Shown in pieces: positions 9,222-17,609 of a stretch of 64,000 nucleotides of DNA. The DNA lies in NCBI RefSeq assembly GCF_003952345.1, contig NZ_CP034433.1, positions 2,480,001 through 2,544,000 of the forward strand, written 5' to 3'. Each line of letters opens with the position of its first letter. Within the stretch, counting starts at the first letter, position 1. The translations under genes and the position numbers were made by a program. The stretch is from Iodobacter ciconiae (lineage in GTDB: Bacteria; Pseudomonadota; Gammaproteobacteria; Burkholderiales; Chitinibacteraceae). Under the pieces are notes generated by a model. It was not told where the DNA came from, searched no databases, and saw only the letters and a program-made list of their open reading frames with translations.

Positions 9222-10406
9222 ATGACTTCTAATTGCAGCACTGATATAAAAATTGAAAACGATTCTATTCAAGTTGAATCTCAAAATGCACCAGATATAA
9301 ATGAAAATATCACTGGAAGCGTTAGGGAAAATAAACTTAAATTTGAGCTTGAACGTCTTGTGGAATCTGAAGGCGATTCCTTTACAGTAAAGGTGAAAAA
9401 TCTAGTTGATTGGGCAGGATACCAAAGAAGGCGTGGTGGAGCTGAGATTGAAATTGATAGAATTCTTAATGAGTTGAATTTAATTTCTAAACCTGATTTT
9501 AGAAATAGTCATATTAGTGCGGATGTTGAGATCGGTAAGATAAGTCTAGTTGTAGATCCTGCAGCAACTAAAACACAAGGCGTTTTAACAACAATTCCAA
9601 GTGAAACATTCAATAGTCTAGAAAATGATGCTCGCCAAAGTAAAGTAACTGTTAATAGAAATGATCATATATTAACAGTTGGTCGATTAGAGGCCGCAAA
9701 TATAAAACCTATATCTGTCAAGCCTGATAATGAGCTGTTAGAAGCTACGACATTAATGTTGAAGTACAACTTCAGTCAATTGCCTGTTATGCAATCTGAC
9801 CGAGAGGTCAAAGGGGTTGTCAGCTGGCGCTCGATTGTTTCTGCACAATTAAAAGGCACTCAATTTCCGAAACATGTGAGTGAATGCATGGAAAAACATA
9901 CTGAAGTTGGGTATGAGGATTCATTATTTGATGTATTTGGAAAATTTCTTGTTAGTGATTATGTTTTAGTAAAGAAATCAGACAAAACAATCTCAGGGAT
10001 AGTAACTCCGTTTGATTTAAGCGAACAATTTAAAGAATTAAGTGAGGCATTTATAAAAATAGGCCAAATAGAAGCCATATTGAGATTAATTATTGAAACA
10101 TACTACTCAATTGAAAAAATAAAAAGTGCTAAAGACCCTGCAGATGAATTAAGAGAGATTAAAAGTGTTGATGATTTAACATTTGGCGAATATAAAAGGT
10201 TATTGGAAAATCAAAACGATTGGAGCTCTCATTTTCATGTTCAGATTAGTAGGAAAGTTTTTATTGATACACTTGAAGAGATTAGATTAATTAGGAATGA
10301 GGTGATGCATTTTGATCCAGACGGGGTAGATGAAAAGCAGCATACTCAATTATCCACTGCCCTTGATTTTTTTAATGAAGTAAAAAAATTGCTTCCCGTT
10401 CGGTAG
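9222..10406 (+). CDS. CBS-domain protein with C-terminal HEPN-type motif
   Basis: 394-residue soluble protein. Residues about 160-265 read as a CBS-domain pair (ligand-sensing Bateman module; for example KPDNELLEATTLMLKYNFSQ then LPVM, and a second GIVTPFDLSEQ). The C-terminal 120 residues are helical and contain R358-N-E-V-M-H363, the RxxxxH signature of HEPN ribonuclease-type domains; a Swt1-like HEPN is possible. The N-terminal 150 residues are unrecognised. Base use is clearly more AT-rich than in flanking housekeeping genes, and the gene lies between a MITE-like element and an IS3 copy, so horizontal acquisition is likely. The start ATG at 9222 has only a weak GGTG upstream. A nucleotide-sensing RNase, possibly defensive, is an inference; the CBS call is firmer than the HEPN call. 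Confidence 0.72.
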   Translation: MTSNCSTDIKIENDSIQVESQNAPDINENITGSVRENKLKFELERLVESEGDSFTVKVKNLVDWAGYQRRRGGAEIEIDRILNELNLISKPDFRNSHISADVEIGKISLVVDPAATKTQGVLTTIPSETFNSLENDARQSKVTVNRNDHILTVGRLEAANIKPISVKPDNELLEATTLMLKYNFSQLPVMQSDREVKGVVSWRSIVSAQLKGTQFPKHVSECMEKHTEVGYEDSLFDVFGKFLVSDYVLVKKSDKTISGIVTPFDLSEQFKELSEAFIKIGQIEAILRLIIETYYSIEKIKSAKDPADELREIKSVDDLTFGEYKRLLENQNDWSSHFHVQISRKVFIDTLEEIRLIRNEVMHFDPDGVDEKQHTQLSTALDFFNEVKKLLPVR

Positions 10407-10492
10407 ATACTCTATTCACAGACCCGCCTTTTTAAGCTAAAACTTCTGTACGTAAAAACAGGGTCGGACCACAGCAAATTCAGCATTGTAGC

Positions 10493-10515
10493 TTGGGCTA
10501 GTTTCACCAGCCCAA
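10493..10515. repeat. Small intergenic hairpin (REP-like)
   Basis: TTGGGCT at 10493-10499 and AGCCCAA at 10509-10515 form a 7-bp stem with a 9-base loop in the 160 bp between the CBS gene and the IS3 element. There is no T-tract. It may be a REP-type unit or a weak terminator of the CBS gene. Confidence 0.35.
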
Positions 10516-10597
10516 CACATCACGTTCAATTAAATTGTTGGACTGATAAAATTTCAGCCCACGGCAATTGTCAAAGTAGTTGAGATGTTTTTACGAT

Positions 10598-11686
10598 TTA
10601 AGCTGCCTGTAATTCCTCGCTTGTTTTAGGCTCAATGGCCCGGTCCGGGTTCAGTTGCACTTCGTTTTGCCAGCTCCAGTTCCGGGTCGTGTTGCGCCAC
10701 CGTTCCGGCCGCGCCAAGCGGGCGGTTTGGTAAACCGCATGGCGCTTTTCTAACAGCGCTTTGTCCTGCCCTTGATGCCGTTGCGACGGGGTGACGAATT
10801 GAATGCCGCTGTGCCGGTGCGTATGGCTGTACCAATCCACAAAGCGCCTTACCCATTGCCTTGCTTCATCCAGACTGGCAAAGCCTTTATGCGGCCAGGC
10901 GGGCCAGTATTTCAGCGTGCGAAACAATGATTCCGCATAGGGGTTGTCATTGCTGACGCGGGGACGGCTAAATGAAGAGGCGATCCCCGGCATCTCCAGC
11001 TTGGCTTTCAGGGTATAGCTTTTCATCGGCGCACCATTATCTGAATGCAATACCAGTGGATTCATACTGCAACGCTGGGCCAGCACGCTGCGTTGCAATA
11101 ATTCGGCCGCTAATTCCCCTGTTTCTTCCGCATGCACTTCCCAGCCCACCGGATAGCGGCTGAACAGATCTTCAATCATATACAGCTTGTAATACTCGCC
11201 TTTTATCGGTCCCGGTAACCAGGTGATATCCCACATCCAGACTTGATTCGGGCCGGTGGCGGTGAAGCTGGTTGGTTTGGCTTTGCGTACCGCCTTGGCG
11301 GCACGGCCGCGGTGCTGAAGCTGATTGGCTTGCCGCAGTACGCGGTACATCGTTGATTCAGAAGCCAAATAGCGGCCTTCATCGCTCAGAATGGGGACGA
11401 TCTGGCTGGGCGGAACGCTATTAAAACGCGGGCTGTTGCACACCGATAAAATCGCCTGACGCTCTGTTTCACTCAGCTTGTTCGATGGATTGTTCCGTTT
11501 GGCCAAGGGCCGCTGATCCGCGGTTACCTTACCAGCCGCTTGCCAGCGATACCAGCTATGCACCGAAATACCGATGGTTTCGCAAGCGCGATATAAGCTC
11601 GCACCGGCATGACACACCTGTCTGATCCACGCGGTAAGCCGTTCCCGTTGATCCAGTGATGTCAGTCTTCCTCTGGTTCGCCCCAA
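10598..11686 (-). CDS. IS3-family transposase OrfB (DDE integrase domain)
   Basis: 362 residues as an open frame from a TTG at 11686. It carries the DDE catalytic core: first Asp in WMWDITWLPG, second in LVLHSDNGAPMKS, and the Glu in NDNPYAESLFRTLKY. An N-terminal HTH_21-like region precedes the rve domain. It overlaps orfA by 25 bp in the -1 frame, so in vivo it is probably made as an OrfAB fusion through the slippery site at 11698-11704 rather than from its own start. The stop lies about 29 bp inside the left inverted repeat. Confidence 0.92.
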   Translation of the reverse strand: MGRTRGRLTSLDQRERLTAWIRQVCHAGASLYRACETIGISVHSWYRWQAAGKVTADQRPLAKRNNPSNKLSETERQAILSVCNSPRFNSVPPSQIVPILSDEGRYLASESTMYRVLRQANQLQHRGRAAKAVRKAKPTSFTATGPNQVWMWDITWLPGPIKGEYYKLYMIEDLFSRYPVGWEVHAEETGELAAELLQRSVLAQRCSMNPLVLHSDNGAPMKSYTLKAKLEMPGIASSFSRPRVSNDNPYAESLFRTLKYWPAWPHKGFASLDEARQWVRRFVDWYSHTHRHSGIQFVTPSQRHQGQDKALLEKRHAVYQTARLARPERWRNTTRNWSWQNEVQLNPDRAIEPKTSEELQAA

Positions 11687-12159
11687 AGGGCGCGCACCTT
11701 TTTTTGCAGAATCAGCAATGCGGCCGCCTCCGCCAGTGCCTTATCTTTACGCAAAATTTCCCGCTCCAGCTGCTTGTTTTGCTTACGCAGCGTTTTGTTT
11801 TCCTGCGCCTGCTCCGGCGTGCTGACTTCAGCCTGGCCCTGGGCCTGAATGGAGAGATCGCGCCATTGTTTCACTTGCTCCGGGAATAAACCCTTGGCAC
11901 GACAATATTCACTCAGCTCGATTTCTGACATGGCAATGGTTTCAACGACCACGGCAAAGCGGGTTTGAGCAGACCAGTTTTCACTGCTGCGATGGTGTTC
12001 TGGCACGGGGCGACCTTCCTGGCGAAGTTGATTTCGCCAATTGTACAGCGTGGCTTCGGAGAGGTTTTCTTGCAATGCCAACTGCCGGATGCTGACCGGG
12101 TAAGGAGCAAGCATTTTGCTTAAAATGGCATCTTTACGAGCCTTGGGAATACGCGACAT
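11662..12159 (-). CDS. IS3-family transposase OrfA (helix-turn-helix)
   Basis: 165 residues. An N-terminal helix-turn-helix (SIRQLALQENLSEATLYNWR) binds the element ends, and a C-terminal heptad-rich region (residues about 118-150, LRKQNKQLEREILRKDKAL) is the leucine-zipper oligomerisation segment typical of OrfA proteins. The ATG at 12159 is 66 bp inside the right inverted repeat. The reading frame ends 25 bp into orfB, after the slippery run. Confidence 0.9.
   Translation of the reverse strand: MSRIPKARKDAILSKMLAPYPVSIRQLALQENLSEATLYNWRNQLRQEGRPVPEHHRSSENWSAQTRFAVVVETIAMSEIELSEYCRAKGLFPEQVKQWRDLSIQAQGQAEVSTPEQAQENKTLRKQNKQLEREILRKDKALAEAAALLILQKKVRALWGEPEED
11698..11704 (-). promoter_or_regulatory. 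Programmed -1 frameshift slippery heptamer
   Basis: Read on the minus strand, A-AAA-AAG is in the orfA frame (codons CAA AAA AAG), the canonical X-XXY-YYZ arrangement for -1 slippage. Shifting here joins orfA to the orfB frame without a stop and yields the OrfAB transposase. The run contains seven A residues in all (11699-11705). Confidence 0.8.
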
Positions 12160-12252
12160 GATCAGTAACCAGCCCCCTGGATAAGTTGGAATCCCTGAAA
12201 AGGGAGTATCTCAACTATCCTGACACAGGGGGGCCCAGGCGACTATGCTAAT

Positions 12253-12290
12253 AAAAAGCCGTCTCTTAAGTCAAAGAGACGGCTTTTTTT
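12253..12290. terminator. Bidirectional rho-independent terminator
   Basis: A perfect 12-bp stem (AAGCCGTCTCTT at 12256-12267, AAGAGACGGCTT at 12274-12285) with a 6-base loop, flanked by an A-run on the left and a T-run on the right. It sits 33 bp past the stop of the minus-strand GGDEF/EAL gene and is symmetrical enough to work in both directions. Confidence 0.88.
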
Positions 12291-12322
12291 GCAAAGGGAT
12301 CTTCAATTTAAAACCGCAATAG

Positions 12323-14932
12323 CTAAACCTTCGCCTGTAGCCCCAATCTCATCCACAGCTCGGCCACGCCGCTGGGCACGGGCTCGCTAAAGTAAAAGCC
12401 CTGCATGCGTTGCACGCCCAGGCCTTGCAAAAAGCGGGCGGTTTCTAGGTTTTCTACGCCTTCCACAATAATCTCTAAGCCCAGCCCCAGGCCAAGTTGT
12501 ACGATGGCCTGCATAATGCGGCGGCCGTCTTCGGTATGCAGGCGCAGGGCAAAGGAGACGTCTACTTTGAGGATTTGTGCGGGCATTTCATGCAGCTGGG
12601 AGAGCGATGAATAACCAGTGCCAAAATCATCAATGGCAATTTCAAAGCCGGAAGCATTAAGCTGGCGTAAATGACGCAGCTGGCGTGAGTAATCGGTTAA
12701 CGCAACCGATTCGGTAATTTCCAGCACCACATCTTCAGCCCTTAAGTGGTGCTGCATCAGTTTTTCATTGAGCTGCGCCACAAACTGCGGCTGAAACAGC
12801 TGGCTGCGCGAGATATTAATCATCAGCTTCTGTTTCAGGCCCGCATCACGCCATTCACGCAGCTTTGCAAAACTGTGCCCGATCACAAGCTCGGACAACT
12901 CTTGAATCAGGCCGACTTTTTCTGCCATCGGGATAAATAATTCAGGGCTAATCCAGCCGCTTTGCTCGTCCTGCCAGCGTGCCAAAGCCTCTATCATTAA
13001 TACTTCACCACTTCGGGAATCTACCACCGGCTGGTAAAACACTTGCAAACGCTGATTGCGGATTGCCGTTGAAAGGCGGGATTGAATGGCAACATGCTCA
13101 CGGCCCAGCGCTTTTAAGTGCACAATATCGCTATAAAAACAGACATTATTACGCCCGGTATGCTTGGCGTGATACATGGTGTGATCGGCCGCAGACAGCA
13201 GCTCTTCGCCCGATTCTGCGTTATCCGGAAACACCGCAAAGCCCAGCGAAATAGTCGGCTGGGTCTCCATGCCATTAATGGTGACTCCCTTTCTGGCTGC
13301 ATTTTTCAGGCGCCCGGACAGCTCCCGCATCACATTTAAATCAGTTAAATCTGGAATTAAAACAACAAACTCATCCCCGCCCCAGCGGGCGATGACATCA
13401 TTTTCACGTAAAACACTTTCCAGTTGCCGCGCCACATTTACCAGCAATTCATCACCAACCTGATGACCGAATGCGTCATTAATCTGCTTAAAGTGATCCA
13501 GATCGATAAAACCAAGCGCAACTTTAGTGTTTTGAATACGGGCTCTGTCGATCGCGCTATGAATCTCACTATCGAGCATCAGGCGGTTAGGCAACTTGGT
13601 CAGCGTGTCGTAAAGCGCCAGCTGGGTAATATGCTGCTCATTTAAATGGCTAACGGTCACATCGCGCAGCACACCGCGAATCGCGGATAACAAACCATCG
13701 GGGGTGCGATGAGCAATCAGGCGGGCCTCTACCCACAGATAATCACCACTGGCCCGAACCAATCTAAAACGCTGGCACACCGGCTCGGTGGTTTTCAGTA
13801 TTTTTGACAAGGCCTCCACCATCACAAAACCATCACTAGGGTGCACCCATGTGAATAATGGCTGACCCAGGTCTTTTGCCATTTCACGCAAATCCAGGCC
13901 ACGCAGTTTTGCCCAGGCTGGCGTAGTGCGTGCCAGCTCACCGGTTGATGCCAGATCAATCACGGCTTCTTCAAGCAGATTAAGCGTATCGAGCATCGTT
14001 TTGCGCTGTGCGTCTTCCAGCGTCAGCGCGGTGACATCGTGTATCAGTGCCACAGCATGATTTTGCCCGCTCGGTGCTTGTACAGGCTGCAGCCGCACCA
14101 GTAAATAGACCGGGCCATTAACCGTTTGTACCGTGCAGTTAAATTGAGCGCTTTCTTCATTTTGCAAAATACGCGGCAAATAGTGCACCAGCTCGAAAGC
14201 CAGCTCGTAAGGCAGCACACTGATAATTGGCCGCCCCTGCAATAGCTCCGCAGAAGGTAAATCAGGATGACCGGACCAGACACTGACAATTACGCTTTGC
14301 TGATTGCACTCAAACACCATATCTTGCAAAACGCCAACCAGGGCGCGTAAACGCTGCTGATTACACAACAGCTCTTGCTCTACCCGTTTTTTAACCATTG
14401 CTTGCGCTACATGGTTACTGAGCATAGCCAGAAGCCGTAACTCACTGTGATTACGCTGAATTTCCGTATCATTTAAAAAACACAGAAAACCAAATGGCTC
14501 ACCTTTTTCAAGCATGGGAATACACAAAAGCTGACGCACACCAATTTGTGTCATCAGCATTTGTTCGGCAATGGGCAATTCTAAAAGGGATTTACTCAGC
14601 ATCATGCCAACAGCCAGCGTATTTGCCAGCAGCGGATAGCCATCATAGTCGAGAGAGCGGCAAGGGTCTGGGGTGAAATCGGCAAGGCGGGTACCGGAGT
14701 CCCGCCAGGCAAAGGTCAGGTGCGCCACCTGATTATCGGGCGTATTTAAGTAGAGGCAGGCAGCACTACTTTTTGAGGCTTTAGCCAGAATCTGCAAAGC
14801 ATCCAGCACATTTTCCTTGCCAGTATCAAGCAAAGCCGCAACCGTGCTGTCAAAAGCTTCAAAATAAGTTTGCAACAGCCCAAGTTCGCTCCGAAGTTCG
14901 AAGTCAGGGTCAGATAGCTCATTGCACTGCAC
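12323..14932 (-). CDS. GAF/PAS/GGDEF/EAL cyclic-di-GMP signalling protein
   Basis: 869 residues from the GTG at 14932. Domains in order: GAF-like (residues about 25-185), two PAS-like regions (about 195-310 and 320-425, the second ending in a PAC-like stretch), GGDEF with intact GGDEF at 518-522 and an REND inhibitory I-site five residues before it, then EAL (E648-A-L650) with NISRSQL, LEITES, IDDFGTGYSS and EGVE all present. Both diguanylate cyclase and phosphodiesterase activities therefore look possible. No membrane segment is apparent, so the sensor is probably cytoplasmic. I chose GTG because AAGAGG lies six bases upstream; the longer open frame to a TTG at 15013 abuts the topA hairpin and has no ribosome-binding site. 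Confidence 0.9.
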   Translation of the reverse strand: MQCNELSDPDFELRSELGLLQTYFEAFDSTVAALLDTGKENVLDALQILAKASKSSAACLYLNTPDNQVAHLTFAWRDSGTRLADFTPDPCRSLDYDGYPLLANTLAVGMMLSKSLLELPIAEQMLMTQIGVRQLLCIPMLEKGEPFGFLCFLNDTEIQRNHSELRLLAMLSNHVAQAMVKKRVEQELLCNQQRLRALVGVLQDMVFECNQQSVIVSVWSGHPDLPSAELLQGRPIISVLPYELAFELVHYLPRILQNEESAQFNCTVQTVNGPVYLLVRLQPVQAPSGQNHAVALIHDVTALTLEDAQRKTMLDTLNLLEEAVIDLASTGELARTTPAWAKLRGLDLREMAKDLGQPLFTWVHPSDGFVMVEALSKILKTTEPVCQRFRLVRASGDYLWVEARLIAHRTPDGLLSAIRGVLRDVTVSHLNEQHITQLALYDTLTKLPNRLMLDSEIHSAIDRARIQNTKVALGFIDLDHFKQINDAFGHQVGDELLVNVARQLESVLRENDVIARWGGDEFVVLIPDLTDLNVMRELSGRLKNAARKGVTINGMETQPTISLGFAVFPDNAESGEELLSAADHTMYHAKHTGRNNVCFYSDIVHLKALGREHVAIQSRLSTAIRNQRLQVFYQPVVDSRSGEVLMIEALARWQDEQSGWISPELFIPMAEKVGLIQELSELVIGHSFAKLREWRDAGLKQKLMINISRSQLFQPQFVAQLNEKLMQHHLRAEDVVLEITESVALTDYSRQLRHLRQLNASGFEIAIDDFGTGYSSLSQLHEMPAQILKVDVSFALRLHTEDGRRIMQAIVQLGLGLGLEIIVEGVENLETARFLQGLGVQRMQGFYFSEPVPSGVAELWMRLGLQAKV

Positions 14933-15012
14933 GGCAAACCTCTTTTGAAGAGTTCCCAAAGACTGACAGGGACACTCTGAAACCAAGCATTGCGAATTAT
15001 TTCCGCCCCACA

Positions 15013-15053
15013 AAGGTATTACGGGTGAGCATCAGGCTCACCCGTAATACCTT
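15013..15053 (-). terminator. Strong hairpin after topA
   Basis: A 16-bp perfect stem (15015-15030 with 15036-15051; arms GGTATTACGGGTGAGC and its complement) with a five-base loop, extendable by two A-T pairs. It overlaps the topA stop codon. The T-tract on the minus strand is only three bases, so termination may be inefficient, or the stem may instead protect the mRNA end. Confidence 0.7.
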
Positions 15054-17358
15054 ACTCAGCCTCGGCTTTTTCAGCTTTGGGCGCAGGGCCTTCAATCACT
15101 TCAACATAGCCACATTCTTTTTGCGGACACACTTTCTCCGTGCCACGGCGCTTGGTCACTTTGATTGTCATCACCGGCCATTTGCACTGCGGGCAACACT
15201 CGGCAACCGGCGGATTCCAAGTAGCATATTTGCAATCCGGGTAAGTATTGCACGAATAAAAGAGCTTGCCGTAGCGGCTTTTTCTTTCGATCAGGCTGCC
15301 TTTTTTGCATTCAGGACACTCAACACCGGTATCACGCGGCTTTTCGAGTGGCTCGATATGCTTACATTTCGGGTAGGCCGAGCAACCAATAAACTTACCG
15401 TAACGCCCCACCTTGATATGCAATACCGATTCACACTTCGGGCAGGTTCGATCAGGCACAACTTCCGGCTCGGTAGGCGCAGTATCGGCGTCATCCCCCA
15501 GATTGCGGGTGTAATCGCATTCCGGATAAGTGGTGCAGCCAATAAAGCGGCCCCGTTTACCTAAGCGGATCGCAAGCTTTGCCACACCACATTTCGGACA
15601 ATCTTCGTCCATTTCTTCCTGGGTGACTTCTTTACGCGATAAGCCGGCTTTTTCTTCACATTGCTTATGAAAGCCTTTCCAGAAATCTGCCAGCACCGGA
15701 ATCCAATCACGCTTACCGGTAGAAATCTCGTCAAGCTTATCTTCCAGCTTGGCGGTAAAGTTGTAATCCACGTACTGGGTAAAATGCTCAGTCAGAAATT
15801 TATTGACCACTTCGCCGGTATCGGTCGGGGTAAAACGCTTTTTATCGAGGATCACATACTCGCGATCTTTGAGCGTTTTAATCGTCGATGCATAGGTAGA
15901 CGGGCGGCCAATACCAAACTCTTCCAGCGATTTAACCAAAGATGCTTCAGTAAAGCGCGGCGGCGGCTGGGTAAAGTGCTGCTCGCCGGAAAGCTTGTCT
16001 ACCGGCAACTTATCGCCAACATTGAGCACAGGCAGACGTGCTTCGTCTTCTTCCTCTTCATCATCGGTATCTTCCTGGTAAACGGCAATAAAGCCGGGGA
16101 ACACCAGGGTTTGGCCGGTAGCGCGGAAAATCGCATCCGGGCCAACAGCAATATCAACCGCAACGGTATCAAATTTAGCTGCAGCAATCTGGCTGGCGAG
16201 AGTGCGCTTCCAAATCATTTGATAAAGTTTGAACTGATCAGCCGTTAAATAGGCTTTTACCGCATCCGGTGAGCGATAAATCGAAGTCGGACGAATCGCT
16301 TCGTGCGCTTCCTGAGCATTTTTGGCTTTATTTTTGAAAATAACCGGTGAACCCGGCAGGTATTCTTTCTCGAATTTTTCGCCAATGTACGCGCGGATTT
16401 CATCCAGCGCATCATTAGCTAAAGCCACCGAGTCAGTACGCATATAGGTAATCAAACCGACGGTTTCGCCGCCGATGCTCATCCCTTCATACAGCTGCTG
16501 AGCCGTGCGCATGGCGCGGTCAGTGGTCATTCCCAGCTTACGAACCGCTTCCTGTTGCAAGGTAGAGGTTGTAAAGGGAGCGGCTGCACTACGCGATTTC
16601 TTTTTCTTGTCTACCGATTGAATCTCGGCACTCTGGCCGCTAAGCGCATCAAGAATGCGCTCCTGCGTACCGGCATCCGGAATATCGAATTGCTCTAGTT
16701 TCTTACCCTGCCACTGAGTAAGCTTTGCACCAAACTTGCTGCGGCCTTGATGGGTATCGAGGTGAACTGACCAGTATTCTTGCGAGTTAAACGCACGAAT
16801 CTCAATCTCACGCTCACAAATCAAACGCAGTGCGGGGCTTTGCACGCGGCCAGCCGATAGGCCGGAGCGCACCTTACGCCAAAGCAGTGGTGACAGATTA
16901 AAGCCAACCAGATAATCCAGCGCACTGCGTGCCTGCTGGGCATTCACCAGATCGCTATCAATATCCCGCGGGTTTGCCACGGCATTAAGCACGGCAGTTT
17001 CGGTAATTTCATGGAACACCACGCGCTTAAAAGTGCGACTCGCCGTCAGCAACTTTTTAGAACGTAAAATTTCCATGATATGCCAGGAAATTGCTTCACC
17101 TTCGCGGTCCGGGTCAGTTGCCAGAAAGATATTAGTAGCGTCTTTCACAGCAGCCACCAGTGCATCGACGTGTTTTTTATTTCGCTCGATGACCTGATAC
17201 TTCATTTTAAAGTCATTCTCGGTGTCTACCGAGCCATCCTTTCTGACCAAACCACGGACGTGACCATAGGAAGCAAGGATCTGGAAATCCTTACCAAGAT
17301 ATTTAAGCAGCGTTTTCGCCTTGGATGGCGATTCGACAATCAATAGATTTGCGGGCAT
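15052..17358 (-). CDS. topA: DNA topoisomerase I
   Basis: 768-residue type IA topoisomerase that relaxes negative supercoils. The TOPRIM domain is at the N-terminus (VESPSKAK with Glu9; ATDPDREGEA with Asp82 and Asp84). The catalytic tyrosine is Tyr305 in GLITYMRTDS. The C-terminus has four zinc-finger-type modules (CPKCG, CPKCE, CPECKKG and CPQCKW series), a little richer in fingers than many homologues. It is downstream of dprA on the same strand with a 251-bp gap. In many beta- and gammaproteobacteria an smg (DUF494) gene lies between these two; none is visible here. Confidence 0.97.
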   Translation of the reverse strand: MPANLLIVESPSKAKTLLKYLGKDFQILASYGHVRGLVRKDGSVDTENDFKMKYQVIERNKKHVDALVAAVKDATNIFLATDPDREGEAISWHIMEILRSKKLLTASRTFKRVVFHEITETAVLNAVANPRDIDSDLVNAQQARSALDYLVGFNLSPLLWRKVRSGLSAGRVQSPALRLICEREIEIRAFNSQEYWSVHLDTHQGRSKFGAKLTQWQGKKLEQFDIPDAGTQERILDALSGQSAEIQSVDKKKKSRSAAAPFTTSTLQQEAVRKLGMTTDRAMRTAQQLYEGMSIGGETVGLITYMRTDSVALANDALDEIRAYIGEKFEKEYLPGSPVIFKNKAKNAQEAHEAIRPTSIYRSPDAVKAYLTADQFKLYQMIWKRTLASQIAAAKFDTVAVDIAVGPDAIFRATGQTLVFPGFIAVYQEDTDDEEEEDEARLPVLNVGDKLPVDKLSGEQHFTQPPPRFTEASLVKSLEEFGIGRPSTYASTIKTLKDREYVILDKKRFTPTDTGEVVNKFLTEHFTQYVDYNFTAKLEDKLDEISTGKRDWIPVLADFWKGFHKQCEEKAGLSRKEVTQEEMDEDCPKCGVAKLAIRLGKRGRFIGCTTYPECDYTRNLGDDADTAPTEPEVVPDRTCPKCESVLHIKVGRYGKFIGCSAYPKCKHIEPLEKPRDTGVECPECKKGSLIERKSRYGKLFYSCNTYPDCKYATWNPPVAECCPQCKWPVMTIKVTKRRGTEKVCPQKECGYVEVIEGPAPKAEKAEAE

Positions 17359-17609
17359 GGGTCCCCGGCACGTTTATTTATAAAATTAAGGGACTGACTC
17401 AACAGCAGGCGGATTATTCGTAAATGGCAGCAACCTCTTGTTTTACAAAAGAATGTCTGACAAAAACAAAGCACCTTCCTTACTACTGGCAGCGCATCTC
17501 ACAACATTTTGCATACATATCCGAAGCAATCAGCTCTATGGATATAGCAGGAAATCGGGAGGAACAAGCAAGCATCCTAAAAGGGGCTCGGCAAATACTT
17601 ACGCCCTAC

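Larger units (their letters stand above)
10569..12225 (-). mobile_element. IS3-family insertion sequence
   Basis: Complete-looking IS3-type element of about 1.66 kb transcribed on the minus strand, with overlapping orfA and orfB. The ends are imperfect inverted repeats: TGTCAAAGTAGTTGAGAT at 10569-10586 and ATCTCAACTATCCTGACA at 12208-12225, identical at 15 of 18 positions. The boundaries are set by this symmetry and by the TG...CA ends usual in the family. I see no clear 3-4 bp target duplication (AAT on the left, CAG on the right), so the exact ends could be off by a few bases or the flanks rearranged. Confidence 0.85.

Noticed and set aside
10406..12323. Integron, prophage or composite transposon around the IS3 copy
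   Set aside because: No integrase, attachment site, phage gene or second IS copy is visible nearby.
15025..15564. 179-codon plus-strand open frame opposite topA
   Set aside because: It is antisense to the zinc-finger region of topA, starts inside the topA hairpin and is a frame shadow.
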